The notes below the pieces were generated by a model. It had not been told where the DNA came from and searched no databases. It was given only the letters and a program-made list of their open reading frames with translations. This document shows, piece after piece, positions 11,470 through 19,891 of a stretch of DNA of 64,000 bases. Position 1 is the first letter of the stretch. Each line of letters opens with the position of its first letter. Position numbers and translations under genes: made by a program. This DNA is from Nocardia blacklockiae (lineage in GTDB: Bacteria; Actinomycetota; Actinomycetes; Mycobacteriales; Mycobacteriaceae): NCBI RefSeq assembly GCF_015477355.1, contig NZ_JADLRJ010000003.1:310001-374000 (forward strand). The letters are read 5' to 3'.

Positions 11470-11518
11470 ATGTCAGCCACTGTCATCAGGATACTGCGGA
11501 TGTCAGTCCCTGTCATCA
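11470..11518. repeat. two 19-bp direct repeats in the promoter region
   Basis: ATGTCAGCCACTGTCATCA (11470-11488) is repeated with two mismatches at 11500-11518. The period is 30 bp, close to three helical turns. They lie between the epimerase-like gene (minus strand) and the DJ-1-like gene (plus strand), 56 and 77 nt from the two starts. They look like tandem regulator sites; the regulator is unknown. Confidence 0.5.
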
Positions 11519-11594
11519 TGTGGCGTGTCGGTGCGGTTTGGGGCCATGCGGCCCGGGTAGTGCGGACGGGTAACCGAGAACAAGGGAGGTAGCT

Positions 11595-12152
11595 GTGTCC
11601 GCAGAACTCGAGGGTGTGCGCGTACTGATCGTCACCTCCAACGCCGGGGTCGAGCACGACGAGCTGGTGGTGCCGCGCGACCGGTTGCGCGAGCGCGGTG
11701 CCCAGGTGCGGCACGCGGCGATGAAAGGCGAAGCGGTGCAGACCTATCGGCACGACCTGGAGCCGGCCGAGCAGGTGCAGCCCGACGTGACACTGGATTC
11801 CGTCGTCGCGGACGAGGTCGACGTGCTGGTGATCCCCGGCGGCACGGTCAACGCCGACACGCTCCGGACCGACGACCGCGCGCGAGAGTTGGTGCGCGCG
11901 CAGACTTCCGCGAAGAAGCCGATCGCCGCGATCTGTCACGGGCCGTGGTTGCTCGTCGACGCCGGGGTGCTTCCGGGGAAGACGCTGACGTCCTATCCGT
12001 CGCTGCGTATCGACATCGTGAACGCCGGTGGGCACTGGGTGGACCAGTCGAAGATGCGCTGCGCGCAGAACGGGTGGACGCTGATTACCTCGCGGAAGCC
12101 GGATGACCTGCCCGATTTCGTCGATGCCATCACGGCCGAGTTCGCCGGCTGA
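11595..12152 (+). CDS. DJ-1/PfpI-family protein (type 1 glutamine amidotransferase-like)
   Basis: This 185-residue protein starts at a GTG with GGGAGGT upstream. The fold signature is RVLIVTSNAGVEHDEL at the N-terminus, DVLVIPGGTVNADTL in the middle and the nucleophile elbow AAICHGPWLLV (Cys-His). This matches PfpI/YhbO-like proteins with protease, deglycase or general stress roles. It is about the standard length for the family. It is divergent from the epimerase-like gene and shares its repeat-bearing promoter region. Confidence 0.88.
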   Translation: MSAELEGVRVLIVTSNAGVEHDELVVPRDRLRERGAQVRHAAMKGEAVQTYRHDLEPAEQVQPDVTLDSVVADEVDVLVIPGGTVNADTLRTDDRARELVRAQTSAKKPIAAICHGPWLLVDAGVLPGKTLTSYPSLRIDIVNAGGHWVDQSKMRCAQNGWTLITSRKPDDLPDFVDAITAEFAG

Positions 12153-12157
12153 GGGTA

Positions 12158-12193
12158 GCTGCCTCGGTCGGTTCAGCTGCCTCGGCCGGTTCA
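12158..12193. repeat. 18-bp tandem duplication at a convergent gene junction
   Basis: GCTGCCTCGGTCGGTTCA (12158-12175) is followed at once by a copy with one mismatch (12176-12193). The second copy contains the SARP stop codon read on the minus strand, and the first carries a second TGA. This is a recent-looking slippage duplication between two convergent genes. Confidence 0.75.
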
Positions 12194-14362
12194 GGCCAGG
12201 GCTTCCGCGACAGCGGTGAGCCAGCGGCGAACCGGGCCCAAGGTAATGAGACCGCTGCCCGCGCCGGCGAGTTCGTTCGCGGCGGGTAGCAGGCGAGTTT
12301 GGATGTCGCGGAGGAGTTTTCGATCGCCCAGTGCCAGGGCGGCGGCGGCTTCGAGACAGGTCTGGGCTTCGTACATCAGGTCGGCGGGCGGCTGGGGCAG
12401 GGCGTGCAGCGCGGTCCGGGCGTCCTCGTGGCGGTCCTCTCGCAGGAGGATCAACGGCTGGATCCAAGGGCGGTACGGCCCCCAGTCCTGGTCCCGGTCA
12501 ACGAATTTCGCGGCATCAGGTGCGGAAGTGTTCGGGTCGGACAGGCGCAGGCTCAGTAGGGCGAGGGGGAGCAGGCCGCGTTCCACGCCGGGCATGCCCG
12601 CGCCCTCGAGGCGTTTCGCGGCTTCTCGATAGGCGTTCTCCGCGGCCGTGAACTGTTCGTTCGCCGCGAGTCGCAGGGCGCGGTACCAGTCGGTGAAGGG
12701 GGTGGCCAGCGGGCGCTCGTGGCGGTCTGCCAGGTCGTCCACAGCGGCGGCCTGGGTGTCGGCGGTGGTGAAGTCGGCGAGTGCGGCGCGCGCCTGGACG
12801 CGGATCAGGCGGCCGAGGATCTCGGCGTTCGCCATGCCGTGCCGCACGCCCAGATCGACTATCTCCGAACCTGTTTCGTCACGCTCCGCCGCGAGACCGG
12901 CGCGGGTGCACGACTGCATGAACTTTCCGTTGAGCGCGAAGACCAGCAGCGCGGGGTCGTCGAGGCGGCGGGCGATGTCCTCGGCTAGGCGGGCGGCCTG
13001 CGGTCCGCGCGGGGCGCGGCTGCCCCGCATCTCCACCGCGATAGTGGCGAGCAGACGGCAGCGTGCCGGATCGTGCCGGGCGTCGTCGGGCAGGGCGGCG
13101 AGGGTTCGCTCACTGGCTGCGACAATCTGCTCGGCCTGCCAGGGATCATCACTGCGAGTCCAGATCGCGGGAACGTCGTACGCGCCGATGACCCGCGCCG
13201 TCAGATCCGGATCCCCGAACTCCTCGGCCGCGGTAATGGCCGCCAAGCGATGCTCGCGCGCCAGCTCGAGACCACTCCCGCCGGTAACCGCCAGACCACG
13301 CAGCAATCCCACCGTCGAATCCAAATGCGTTCGCGCGCTACCGGTTACGGCGCGATCGTAGGCCGCCGCAGCCGCTGACCACACCCGCCCCGCCGCCGTC
13401 CCGGGGACGGGCATCGACGTGGTCGAGTGGTCGGCTGGCCCGAGTTCGGGTGCCGGATCCGAGCGTGGGCGCTGCGCGCTCGCGGGTTCGAGTGGTGGAG
13501 CCGAGTCCGAGTGGCGGGGCAGGTCTGTGTCGAGTGATGAAGTCGGGCGGGGCAGGTCGGGTTCGGTTGTGGTGGCTGGGCGCGAATGTCGGATGGGCTC
13601 AACAGGGTTGAGGCGGGGGTGGTGGGTGAGGATGTCGGATTCGAGGCGGCGGAGTTGTGGGCTCGGGTCGAGGCCCAGGTGGTCAGCCAGGGCTGTGCGG
13701 GCGCGGCGTAGCAAGGCCAGGGACTCCGCCTGGCGGCCGGTGCGGTACAGGGCGGTGGCGAGCAGGGCCCAGGCTTCCTCGCGCCAAGGGTGTTCGGCCA
13801 CATGGGCGTTCAGGTCGGGGATGGCCGCGGCTGCCGCGCCGAGCGCCAGTTGGGCTCGGGCGCGGCGTTCCACGGCTTGCAGTCGCAGCTCGGCGAGGCG
13901 GGCGCGCTCGGTGCGGGCCCAGTCGGCGTGCGCGACCTCGGCGTAGGACGGGCCGCGCCACAGCCGCAGCGCCTCGTCCAGCCGCTCGAGTTCGGCCGCG
14001 GGCGGCAGGTCGGCCGCGGCACGCACGGCGTCCTCGAACCGCCAGGAATCCACCGCGGCCGGGTCGGCGCGCAAGGCGTAACCGGGGCCCTCGGTCACCA
14101 GCAGGCGCGCGGCGGTGCGCGGCGGGCGATCCGGTTCCAGCGCGCGGCGCAGGTCGGCGACGAACGTCCGGACGGCACCGACGGCACCCGGCGGGGGATC
14201 GTCCCAGAGGTCGCCCACCAGCCGAGACACCGGCACCATGCGGCGACGCGCGATGATCAACCGCGCCAGCACCGCGCGATGCCGCGGCCCCTTCAGCCCG
14301 AGCACCGCACCACCGGCATCCCAGGCCGTCACCGGCCCGAGCACACCGAAAGTGACCGGCAT
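12191..14362 (-). CDS. SARP/AfsR-type transcriptional regulator with BTAD and TPR-like C-terminus
   Basis: This 723-residue protein starts at an ATG with AGGAGG 4 nt upstream. Residues of about 1-95 are an OmpR-like winged helix (VTFGVLGPVTAWDAGG, LVGDLWDDPP, LVTEGPGYAL). About 100-245 is the bacterial transcriptional activator domain (LRLWRGPSYAEV, HPWREEAWALLATALYRTG, LGLDPSPQLRRLE). A Pro/Ser-rich linker of about 80 residues follows, then a helical Ala-rich C-terminal half that resembles TPR repeats. No P-loop is visible, so it is not a full AfsR. SARPs usually activate specialised-metabolism genes, but no such cluster adjoins it. It is divergent from the alpha/beta hydrolase, which is a likely target. 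Confidence 0.87.
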   Translation of the reverse strand: MPVTFGVLGPVTAWDAGGAVLGLKGPRHRAVLARLIIARRRMVPVSRLVGDLWDDPPPGAVGAVRTFVADLRRALEPDRPPRTAARLLVTEGPGYALRADPAAVDSWRFEDAVRAAADLPPAAELERLDEALRLWRGPSYAEVAHADWARTERARLAELRLQAVERRARAQLALGAAAAAIPDLNAHVAEHPWREEAWALLATALYRTGRQAESLALLRRARTALADHLGLDPSPQLRRLESDILTHHPRLNPVEPIRHSRPATTTEPDLPRPTSSLDTDLPRHSDSAPPLEPASAQRPRSDPAPELGPADHSTTSMPVPGTAAGRVWSAAAAAYDRAVTGSARTHLDSTVGLLRGLAVTGGSGLELAREHRLAAITAAEEFGDPDLTARVIGAYDVPAIWTRSDDPWQAEQIVAASERTLAALPDDARHDPARCRLLATIAVEMRGSRAPRGPQAARLAEDIARRLDDPALLVFALNGKFMQSCTRAGLAAERDETGSEIVDLGVRHGMANAEILGRLIRVQARAALADFTTADTQAAAVDDLADRHERPLATPFTDWYRALRLAANEQFTAAENAYREAAKRLEGAGMPGVERGLLPLALLSLRLSDPNTSAPDAAKFVDRDQDWGPYRPWIQPLILLREDRHEDARTALHALPQPPADLMYEAQTCLEAAAALALGDRKLLRDIQTRLLPAANELAGAGSGLITLGPVRRWLTAVAEALA

Positions 14363-14444
14363 CCCGCCTCCTGTCCGAGTCGCCGAAACTCTCGCCGCCA
14401 CGGTACTGATCGGATGCTGATCGGCGCGCGGCAGAGTCGGTGCC

Positions 14445-15326
14445 ATGCAAACACCGACCATCCCCGATTTCGAGTACCGCCGCGTGCGGGTCGCACCGAA
14501 TGTCGAGCTCGCGGCCGCGATCGGCGGCAGCGGCAGCCCGGTCGTGCTGCTGCACGGCTTCCCGCAGACACACCTCATGTGGCGGCACGTGGCGACCCGG
14601 CTCGCGGCCGACCACACCGTCATCTGCCCCGACCTGCGCGGCTACGGCGACAGCGACAAACCCGCCGAGACCGACGGCACCGTCTACAGCAAGCGCACCA
14701 TGGCCGCGGACATCGTCGCGCTCGCGGCGGCGCTCGGGCACGAGCGTTTCGCGCTGGTCGGCCACGACCGCGGCGCCCTGGTCGCCTTCCGTGCCGGGCT
14801 CGACCATCCCGACACCGTCACTCACCTGGCCTGTCTGGACGTCCTGCCGACCCTGGACATGTGGGACGTGATGCGCGGCGTCGACGCGGCCGTGGGTTTC
14901 CACCTCTACCTCATGGCACAGCCGCCGGACCTACCCGAACAACTGATCGCCGCGGCGCCCGACGCCTTCTTCGGCTACTTCCTCGACATCTGGACCCAGC
15001 GCCCCGAGGCCATACCCGCCGATATCCGCGCCGCCTACCTGCGCGCCTGCCGCGCCGCCGTCCCCTCGATCGTCGCCGACTACCGCGCCTCCGCGACCAT
15101 CGACATCACCCACGACCGCACCGACCGCACCGCCGGCCGCCGCCTCCCCATGCCCTTGACCGTCATCCAACAGGATTGGGGCACCGCCCTGGGCTTCGAC
15201 GCCGCCGCCCTCTGGCACCCCTGGGCCGAAGACCTCACCCACACCACCCTCACCTCCGGCCACTTCATGGCAGAGGAAGCCCCCGACCGAATCACCACCG
15301 AAATCCGCACCCTCCTGACCCGATAG
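14445..15326 (+). CDS. alpha/beta hydrolase with Asp nucleophile (haloacetate dehalogenase/epoxide hydrolase type)
   Basis: This 293-residue alpha/beta hydrolase has oxyanion motif LLHGFPQTHLMW and then DLRGYGDS. The nucleophile elbow is VGHDRGA, in which Asp replaces the Ser of esterases, as in haloalkane/haloacetate dehalogenases and epoxide hydrolases. The catalytic His lies in SGHFMAEE near the C-terminus. The substrate is unknown. Its start is 82 nt from the divergent SARP gene, which may regulate it. The stop codon abuts the palindrome that precedes yefM. Confidence 0.87.
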   Translation: MQTPTIPDFEYRRVRVAPNVELAAAIGGSGSPVVLLHGFPQTHLMWRHVATRLAADHTVICPDLRGYGDSDKPAETDGTVYSKRTMAADIVALAAALGHERFALVGHDRGALVAFRAGLDHPDTVTHLACLDVLPTLDMWDVMRGVDAAVGFHLYLMAQPPDLPEQLIAAAPDAFFGYFLDIWTQRPEAIPADIRAAYLRACRAAVPSIVADYRASATIDITHDRTDRTAGRRLPMPLTVIQQDWGTALGFDAAALWHPWAEDLTHTTLTSGHFMAEEAPDRITTEIRTLLTR

Positions 15327-15362
15327 GCAGCATGTACGCGATCGCGTACATGCTGCTATAGT
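15327..15362. promoter_or_regulatory. 30-bp perfect palindrome and -10 box of the yefM-yoeB promoter
   Basis: Positions 15327-15356 form an uninterrupted perfect palindrome centred on GCGATCGC, with TGTAC/GTACA in each arm. A -10-like TATAGT follows at 15357-15362, 31 nt before the yefM ATG. YefM antitoxins bind palindromes with a TGTACA core. Position and core make this the likely autoregulatory operator. It also starts at the base after the upstream gene's stop and could act as a terminator hairpin. Confidence 0.7.
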
Positions 15363-15392
15363 GAGGTGCGAGCACTGACTCCAGGAGAAGCT

Positions 15393-15668
15393 ATGCGTGC
15401 CATGCATGCCACCGAGGCCCGGGCCAATTTCGCCGCCGTCCTCGACGCGGCGACCGAAGACAACGACGAGGTAGTGATTACTCGCAGCGGTGACAAAGAG
15501 CCCGCCGTGGTGATCTCGCTACGCGAATACGAATCGCTCAAAGAGACGGCCTACCTCATGAGTAGTACGGCGAACGCGCGGCGTCTGCTCGAAGGGATCG
15601 AGGACATCCGAGCAGGACGCTTGGAGGCTCGTGAATTGATCGACGTCGACGACACGGACCCCGAGTAG
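15393..15668 (+). CDS. yefM: YefM-family antitoxin
   Basis: This 91-residue Phd/YefM antitoxin starts at an ATG with AGGAG 5 nt upstream. The N-terminal DNA-binding fold is HATEARANFAAVLDAATEDN, then VVITRSGDKEPAVVISLREYESL, then an acidic disordered tail (ARELIDVDDTDPE) that wraps the toxin. It would neutralise YoeB and, with it, repress its own promoter at the upstream palindrome. Its TAG stop overlaps the GTG of the toxin gene by one base, the usual coupled arrangement. Confidence 0.93.
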   Translation: MRAMHATEARANFAAVLDAATEDNDEVVITRSGDKEPAVVISLREYESLKETAYLMSSTANARRLLEGIEDIRAGRLEARELIDVDDTDPE

Positions 15669-15937
15669 TGAGCCGAAAGGTTCTCTTCAGCAGCAACGGC
15701 TGGGCGGACTACCTGTATTGGCAGGCGGAGGACCGCGCCGTTCTGCGCAAGTTGAACCGAATCATCGAGGACATCCGCCGCAACGGCAACGCCGATGGCA
15801 TCGGCAAGCCGGAACCCCTGCGGCAGAACCTGTCCGGTCTCTGGTCGCGCCGCATCACCAAGGAACACCGCATCGTCTACCACGCCGACGAAAGTGTCCT
15901 CACGATCATCGCCTGCCGCTTCCACTACGACGACTGA
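15668..15937 (+). CDS. yoeB: YoeB-family mRNA interferase toxin
   Basis: This 89-residue Txe/YoeB toxin is a ribosome-dependent endoribonuclease. The E. coli catalytic residues can be matched: E49 (GKPEPL), R68 (EHRIVY) and H86-Y87 (CRFHYDD). All are intact, so the toxin looks active. It starts at a GTG that overlaps the antitoxin stop. Length is within a few residues of E. coli YoeB (84). Confidence 0.94.
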   Translation: MSRKVLFSSNGWADYLYWQAEDRAVLRKLNRIIEDIRRNGNADGIGKPEPLRQNLSGLWSRRITKEHRIVYHADESVLTIIACRFHYDD

Positions 15938-15961
15938 GCGTCCGAAACCTCGGTTGCGGGA

Positions 15962-16597
15962 TCAGGTCGAGCGCCAGGCGGCCATGCCGAGGGCGATCAT
16001 GCGGACCTGGCGGACGGTGCGGTCGATGAGGTCGGTGCGGTCGCGGAGGGGGGCGGCGACGTAGTCGGCGATGTGGTCGGCGACGGTGGAGACGATGAGG
16101 TCGGCGGCCAGTTCGAGGTCGTCGGGGTTCCAGCTGTCCAGGGCGCGGACGCGGGACAGGTCGACCACCAGCTCCCGGGTGATGAGCTGCATCTCGACCG
16201 CGATCGCGCCGCGCAGGGCCGCCGAGCCGCCGTGGCGTTCGCGAATCAGGAAGCCGTACAGCGCTTCCCGCCCGGCGACCTGGCCGAAGACGAAGCGCAC
16301 GGTTTCGGCGAGGCGGGCGTCGGGCGTGCGCCGCAATTCGCGCAGCGCCAGCCGCAACTGGCGCACACCCTCGTCCACCAGCGCGGTGCCGAGTTCGTCC
16401 AGCGAGGAGAAGTGCCGGTAGAACGCGGTCGGCACGATCCCGGCCGAGCGGGCGACCTCGCGCAGGGACAGGGCGGCGAAACCACGGTCGGCGGCCAGCG
16501 CCAGCGTGCCGTCCAGCAGGGACTGCCGCGTGCGCTCCTTGCGCTCGACTCGGGACTCCGCCGGCTCACTCACATCGCTGAGCATACATCCGTTCAC
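15962..16597 (-). CDS. TetR-family regulator next to desaturase operon
   Basis: This 211-residue protein has a TetR N-terminal HTH (LLDGTLALAADRGFAALSLREVARSAGIVPTAFYRHF, residues about 28-64) and an all-helical ligand domain. The GTG start at 16597 has AGGAGAG upstream. It is divergent from the ferredoxin reductase/desaturase operon with a 200-nt gap. TetR proteins in this context often sense acyl-CoA and repress fatty-acid desaturation. The location makes it the likely regulator of that operon; the ligand is inferred. Confidence 0.85.
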   Translation of the reverse strand: MNGCMLSDVSEPAESRVERKERTRQSLLDGTLALAADRGFAALSLREVARSAGIVPTAFYRHFSSLDELGTALVDEGVRQLRLALRELRRTPDARLAETVRFVFGQVAGREALYGFLIRERHGGSAALRGAIAVEMQLITRELVVDLSRVRALDSWNPDDLELAADLIVSTVADHIADYVAAPLRDRTDLIDRTVRQVRMIALGMAAWRST

Positions 16598-16670
16598 GAT
16601 TCGTTCTCTCCTAGGGATGTTGCCTCGGTCACAGCATCTGCTGGTTGAACTTGTATGGCACCAGCAGGCA

Positions 16671-16693
16671 CACTATCTCAGTGTACAGATGTG
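16671..16693. promoter_or_regulatory. possible TetR operator between divergent genes
   Basis: CAC/GTG at the ends and ATCT (16675-16678) with AGAT (16687-16690) flank a TGTACA-containing centre. It lies in the 200-nt gap between the TetR gene and the reductase, about 105 nt upstream of the reductase ATG. Symmetry is imperfect, so this is a weak candidate. Confidence 0.3.
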
Positions 16694-16797
16694 CACCGAA
16701 AAATTGGTTCCTACGCCGGGGCTCGCGCAGAGCGGCGGCGGGCGACCGGTAGTTCGGTGCCACGCACGGCCCGACTAGCAGGCTCTTGGAGGACCGA

Positions 16798-17856
16798 ATG
16801 GTGGGACTCATCGACCTGGTGCAGACGCTGACCTCGCCGCACCCGCTCGATCGTTATCTCGAACTGGTGCGGCCGACGCTGACACTGCGCGACATGCGCG
16901 CCGAGATCACCCACGTGCGGCATTCCGCGTCCGACTCGGTGACCCTGACGCTGCGCCCGACCTGGCAGTGGACCGGCCACCGCGCCGGGCAGTACGTGCA
17001 GGTCGGCGTGCTGATCGACGGTGTGAAGCACACCCGGTGCTATTCACCGGTCAGCGCGCAGAGCCGCCGGGGCCGCAAGCTGCAGCTGACGGTCAAGGCG
17101 CACTCGCACGGACTGGTGTCGCGGTACCTCTACCGCCACGCCGCCCCCGGCATGGTGGTGGATCTGGCCCCGGCCGACGGCAGCTTCGCGCTGCCCGACG
17201 CCCGCCCGGACCGCATCCTGCTGCTCAGCGGCGGCAGCGGCATCACCCCGGTGCTCTCCATGCTGCGCACACTCGCCCGCGAAAACTATTCGGGCACAGT
17301 GGCGTTCCTGCACTACGCCAAGCACCCGGAGGCCGTGCCGCACCGTGAGGAACTGGCCGACCTCGCCGAGCGGCACGACAACTTCCACATCGAACTGCGG
17401 TACCCGAGCCGCGGCGACGGCCACTTCGACGTCGACACCCTCGAGCGCGTGGCGCCGTGGTACGCCGACGCGGAGACCTTCGTCTGCGGCCCGGCCGCGC
17501 TGATGGACTCGGCGCGGCGCATCTACGAGGCCGAGGGTCTGGGCGACCGGCTGCACAGCGAGGAGTTCACGCTGCCGACCACCCCGGTGGATCCCGCCGA
17601 CGTCACCGGCGCCACCACCTTCTCGGCCAGCGGCGTGCGCGCGGAGAACGCCGGCGCCAGCCTGCTCGAGCAGGCCGAAAAGGCGGGCCTCACACCGGAA
17701 TCGGGCTGCCGGATGGGGATCTGCTTCTCCTGCACCGCGGTTCGCCGCTCCGGCTGCACCCGCAACCTGCGCACCGGCGAGCTGGACAGCGACCCGGACC
17801 AGCCCATCCAGCTCTGCATCAACGCCGCCGTGGGCGACGTCGACATCGAAATCTAG
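16798..17856 (+). CDS. ferredoxin-NAD(P)H oxidoreductase partner of fatty-acid desaturase
   Basis: This 352-residue protein starts at an ATG with GGAGG upstream. The FAD domain has the RCYSPVS motif near residue 80. The NAD(P) domain has LLSGGSGITPVLSML near 143 and ends in TFVCGPAALMD. The C-terminal plant-type 2Fe-2S domain has CRMGICFSC plus a distal Cys (IQLC). This matches the M. tuberculosis Rv3230c class, which delivers electrons from NADPH to the DesA3 acyl-CoA Delta9 desaturase. The desaturase gene follows 15 nt downstream, which confirms the pairing. Confidence 0.92.
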   Translation: MVGLIDLVQTLTSPHPLDRYLELVRPTLTLRDMRAEITHVRHSASDSVTLTLRPTWQWTGHRAGQYVQVGVLIDGVKHTRCYSPVSAQSRRGRKLQLTVKAHSHGLVSRYLYRHAAPGMVVDLAPADGSFALPDARPDRILLLSGGSGITPVLSMLRTLARENYSGTVAFLHYAKHPEAVPHREELADLAERHDNFHIELRYPSRGDGHFDVDTLERVAPWYADAETFVCGPAALMDSARRIYEAEGLGDRLHSEEFTLPTTPVDPADVTGATTFSASGVRAENAGASLLEQAEKAGLTPESGCRMGICFSCTAVRRSGCTRNLRTGELDSDPDQPIQLCINAAVGDVDIEI

Positions 17857-17871
17857 AAGGGGAGAACAGCT

Positions 17872-19020
17872 ATGACCATTCTCACCGAGACGAAGAACGG
17901 ACCCCTGGTGCTCAGCCCCGAGCAGGTCGAGGAGATCGGCCGGCAGCTCGACGAGCTGCGCGAGCGCATCACCGCCGACCTGGGCGAGCGCGACCGGGAG
18001 TACATCTACTCGATCATCAAGGCGCAGCGCGGTTTCGAAGTCGCCGGCCGCGGCCTGATGTACCTGGGCTTCCTGCCGCCGTTCTGGCTGGCCGGGGTCG
18101 CCGCGCTGAGCGTGTCCAAGATCCTGGACAACATGGAGATCGGCCACAACGTCATGCACGGCCAGTGGGACTGGATGCGTGAGCCGGGGCTGAATTCCCG
18201 TGTGTTCGAATGGGATACGGTCTGCCCGGCCGACCAGTGGAAGCACTCGCACAACTACATGCACCACACCTACACCAACATCCACGGCCGCGACCGGGAC
18301 ATCGGGTACGGCGTGCTGCGCATCGACGAGGGCCAGCAGTGGAACCCCTACTACCTGGGCAACCCGGTCTACGCCTTCCTGCTGATGATGCTGTTCGAGT
18401 GGGGCGTGATGCTGCACGACCTCGAGGCCGACAACATCGTCAAGGGCAAGCGCAAGTGGTCCGACATCAAGCGGCTGGCCAAGGGGCAGCTGCGCAAGGC
18501 CGGTAAGCAGGTGCTCAAGGACTACGTGGTGTTCCCGCTGCTGAGCGGCCCGCTGTTCCTGTCCACCCTGGCCGGGAACGCGACCGCCAACATCGTGCGC
18601 AACATCTGGGCCTACTCGATCATCTTCTGCGGCCACTTCCCGGCGGGCGTACAGACGTTCACCGAAGAGGAGACCGCCGAGGAGACACGCGGCGAGTGGT
18701 ACGTGCGGCAGATGCTGGGCTCGGCGAACATCACCGGCAGCAAGCTGTTCCACATCATGTCCGGCAACCTGTCGCACCAGATCGAGCACCACCTGTTCCC
18801 GGACCTGCCGGCCAACCGGTACCCGGAGATCGCGCCCGAGGTGCGCGCGCTGTGCGAGAAGTACGGCCTGCCCTACAACACCGGCCCGCTGAGCAAGCAG
18901 GTCGGCGAGGTGTGGCTGAAGCTGTTCCGCCTCGCGCTGCCGCCCGCGCTCTCCGGGAAAGCCCCGCAGCCAGGTGTTATCGTGATGCGAGAGCGACAGC
19001 CGAGCGAAGCGGGCGTGTGA
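17872..19020 (+). CDS. desA3: DesA3-type membrane acyl-CoA desaturase
   Basis: This 382-residue integral membrane di-iron desaturase has three His boxes: HNVMH (92-96), HSHNYMHH (125-132) and HQIEHH (302-307). Hydrophobic segments lie around 62-80, 163-182 and 220-260. GGGGAG lies 9 nt before the ATG. The family introduces a Delta9 double bond into stearoyl/palmitoyl-CoA for membrane lipids. It is co-transcribed with the reductase and the following 107-residue protein. The C-terminus is shorter than in M. tuberculosis DesA3 (about 427 residues). Confidence 0.92.
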   Translation: MTILTETKNGPLVLSPEQVEEIGRQLDELRERITADLGERDREYIYSIIKAQRGFEVAGRGLMYLGFLPPFWLAGVAALSVSKILDNMEIGHNVMHGQWDWMREPGLNSRVFEWDTVCPADQWKHSHNYMHHTYTNIHGRDRDIGYGVLRIDEGQQWNPYYLGNPVYAFLLMMLFEWGVMLHDLEADNIVKGKRKWSDIKRLAKGQLRKAGKQVLKDYVVFPLLSGPLFLSTLAGNATANIVRNIWAYSIIFCGHFPAGVQTFTEEETAEETRGEWYVRQMLGSANITGSKLFHIMSGNLSHQIEHHLFPDLPANRYPEIAPEVRALCEKYGLPYNTGPLSKQVGEVWLKLFRLALPPALSGKAPQPGVIVMRERQPSEAGV

Positions 19021-19344
19021 ATGATCGGGAAATTCGAAAGCAACAAGGATCTGATCCAGGAACTGACGTCGTCCGGTGCCCGGCACGTCGGCAATATCGC
19101 GTCGATCATCACCGGCACCGTGGCGGAGGTGACCCGCGAGATCGGTGACTGGGTCACCGACGCCATCGAGATGCGGGAGGCGGCCGCGGCGGCCCGGCGC
19201 GACGAGGCCGCCGCCGCGGGCGTGAACGCCGGGCGCGACGAGCCCGACGTGCTGATCGACGAGCCGCGCCAGACGCCGCACGTGTCCAGCGAACAGCCGT
19301 ACATCGACGCGGACGTCGAGTTCGTCGATCCCCGGGACCGCTGA
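19021..19344 (+). CDS. conserved hypothetical protein of the desaturase operon
   Basis: This 107-residue protein begins at the base after the desaturase TGA (TGA|ATG), so translation is very probably coupled. The first about 45 residues look amphipathic-helical (LIQELTSSGARHVGNIASIITGTVAEV). An Ala/Arg/Glu-rich helix follows, then an acidic tail. There is no membrane segment or known motif. The tight coupling suggests an accessory role for the desaturase, such as stability or membrane recruitment. That role is inferred from position alone. Confidence 0.75.
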   Translation: MIGKFESNKDLIQELTSSGARHVGNIASIITGTVAEVTREIGDWVTDAIEMREAAAAARRDEAAAAGVNAGRDEPDVLIDEPRQTPHVSSEQPYIDADVEFVDPRDR

Positions 19345-19360
19345 GTCCGGACGCGGTGGC

Positions 19361-19891
19361 TCAGAACACCGGCAGTCGCCGCCGGTGTTCGGTGACGTCG
19401 GTGACCAGATCCTTGTAGCCGTCGGCCAATTCGGCGAGGCGTACCCACTGCAGGTGCGCCTCGCTGTCGACGCCGCGCCGGTGGTTTCCCGCCGCCGGCG
19501 CGGGCAGGCCCAAAGCATGTTGGGCCGCAACCCATTTCGCCGCCATCCGGTCGATGACCGAGCCCAGCGTCTCGGTGTGCAGCGACGCGCCGGCGCGGTG
19601 GGCGATGTTGTCGGCGACCCAGTTGTCGATGCGCTCGATCAACTCCCTCCGGACGACGTCGACATCGTCGACGTCGTGACTGAACGCGGCCACCCGGCTG
19701 CTGGGCAGTCCGGGCGCGTGCGCCGCCTGCCGCGCGCGCCGGCGGCGTTCGTGGCACTGCACCAGCTCCGCCGCCGCGTCCAGCACGGGGTGGCCCCGCC
19801 CGTCGGTGTCGGCGCGGAAGGCCCGCAGCAGTTCGGCCGCGGACGGCAGTTCGCCGAATCCGATACGGCCATCGGCGTATTCGGTCGACAT
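19361..19891 (-). CDS. DUF4254 family protein
   Basis: This 176-residue protein carries RIDNWVADNIAHRAGASLHTETLGSVIDRMAAKW and LAELADGYKDLVTDV, features of the DUF4254 family that is widespread in Nocardia and sporadic elsewhere. It is all-helical and soluble. GAGGGTGAG lies upstream of the ATG. Function is unknown. It is convergent with the desaturase operon (16-nt gap). Confidence 0.75.
   Translation of the reverse strand: MSTEYADGRIGFGELPSAAELLRAFRADTDGRGHPVLDAAAELVQCHERRRRARQAAHAPGLPSSRVAAFSHDVDDVDVVRRELIERIDNWVADNIAHRAGASLHTETLGSVIDRMAAKWVAAQHALGLPAPAAGNHRRGVDSEAHLQWVRLAELADGYKDLVTDVTEHRRRLPVF

Noticed and set aside
12191-14623. Longer start for the SARP gene (open frame to 14623)
   Set aside because: It would overlap the divergent hydrolase gene, and the internal ATG at 14362 has AGGAGG upstream and matches the family N-terminus.
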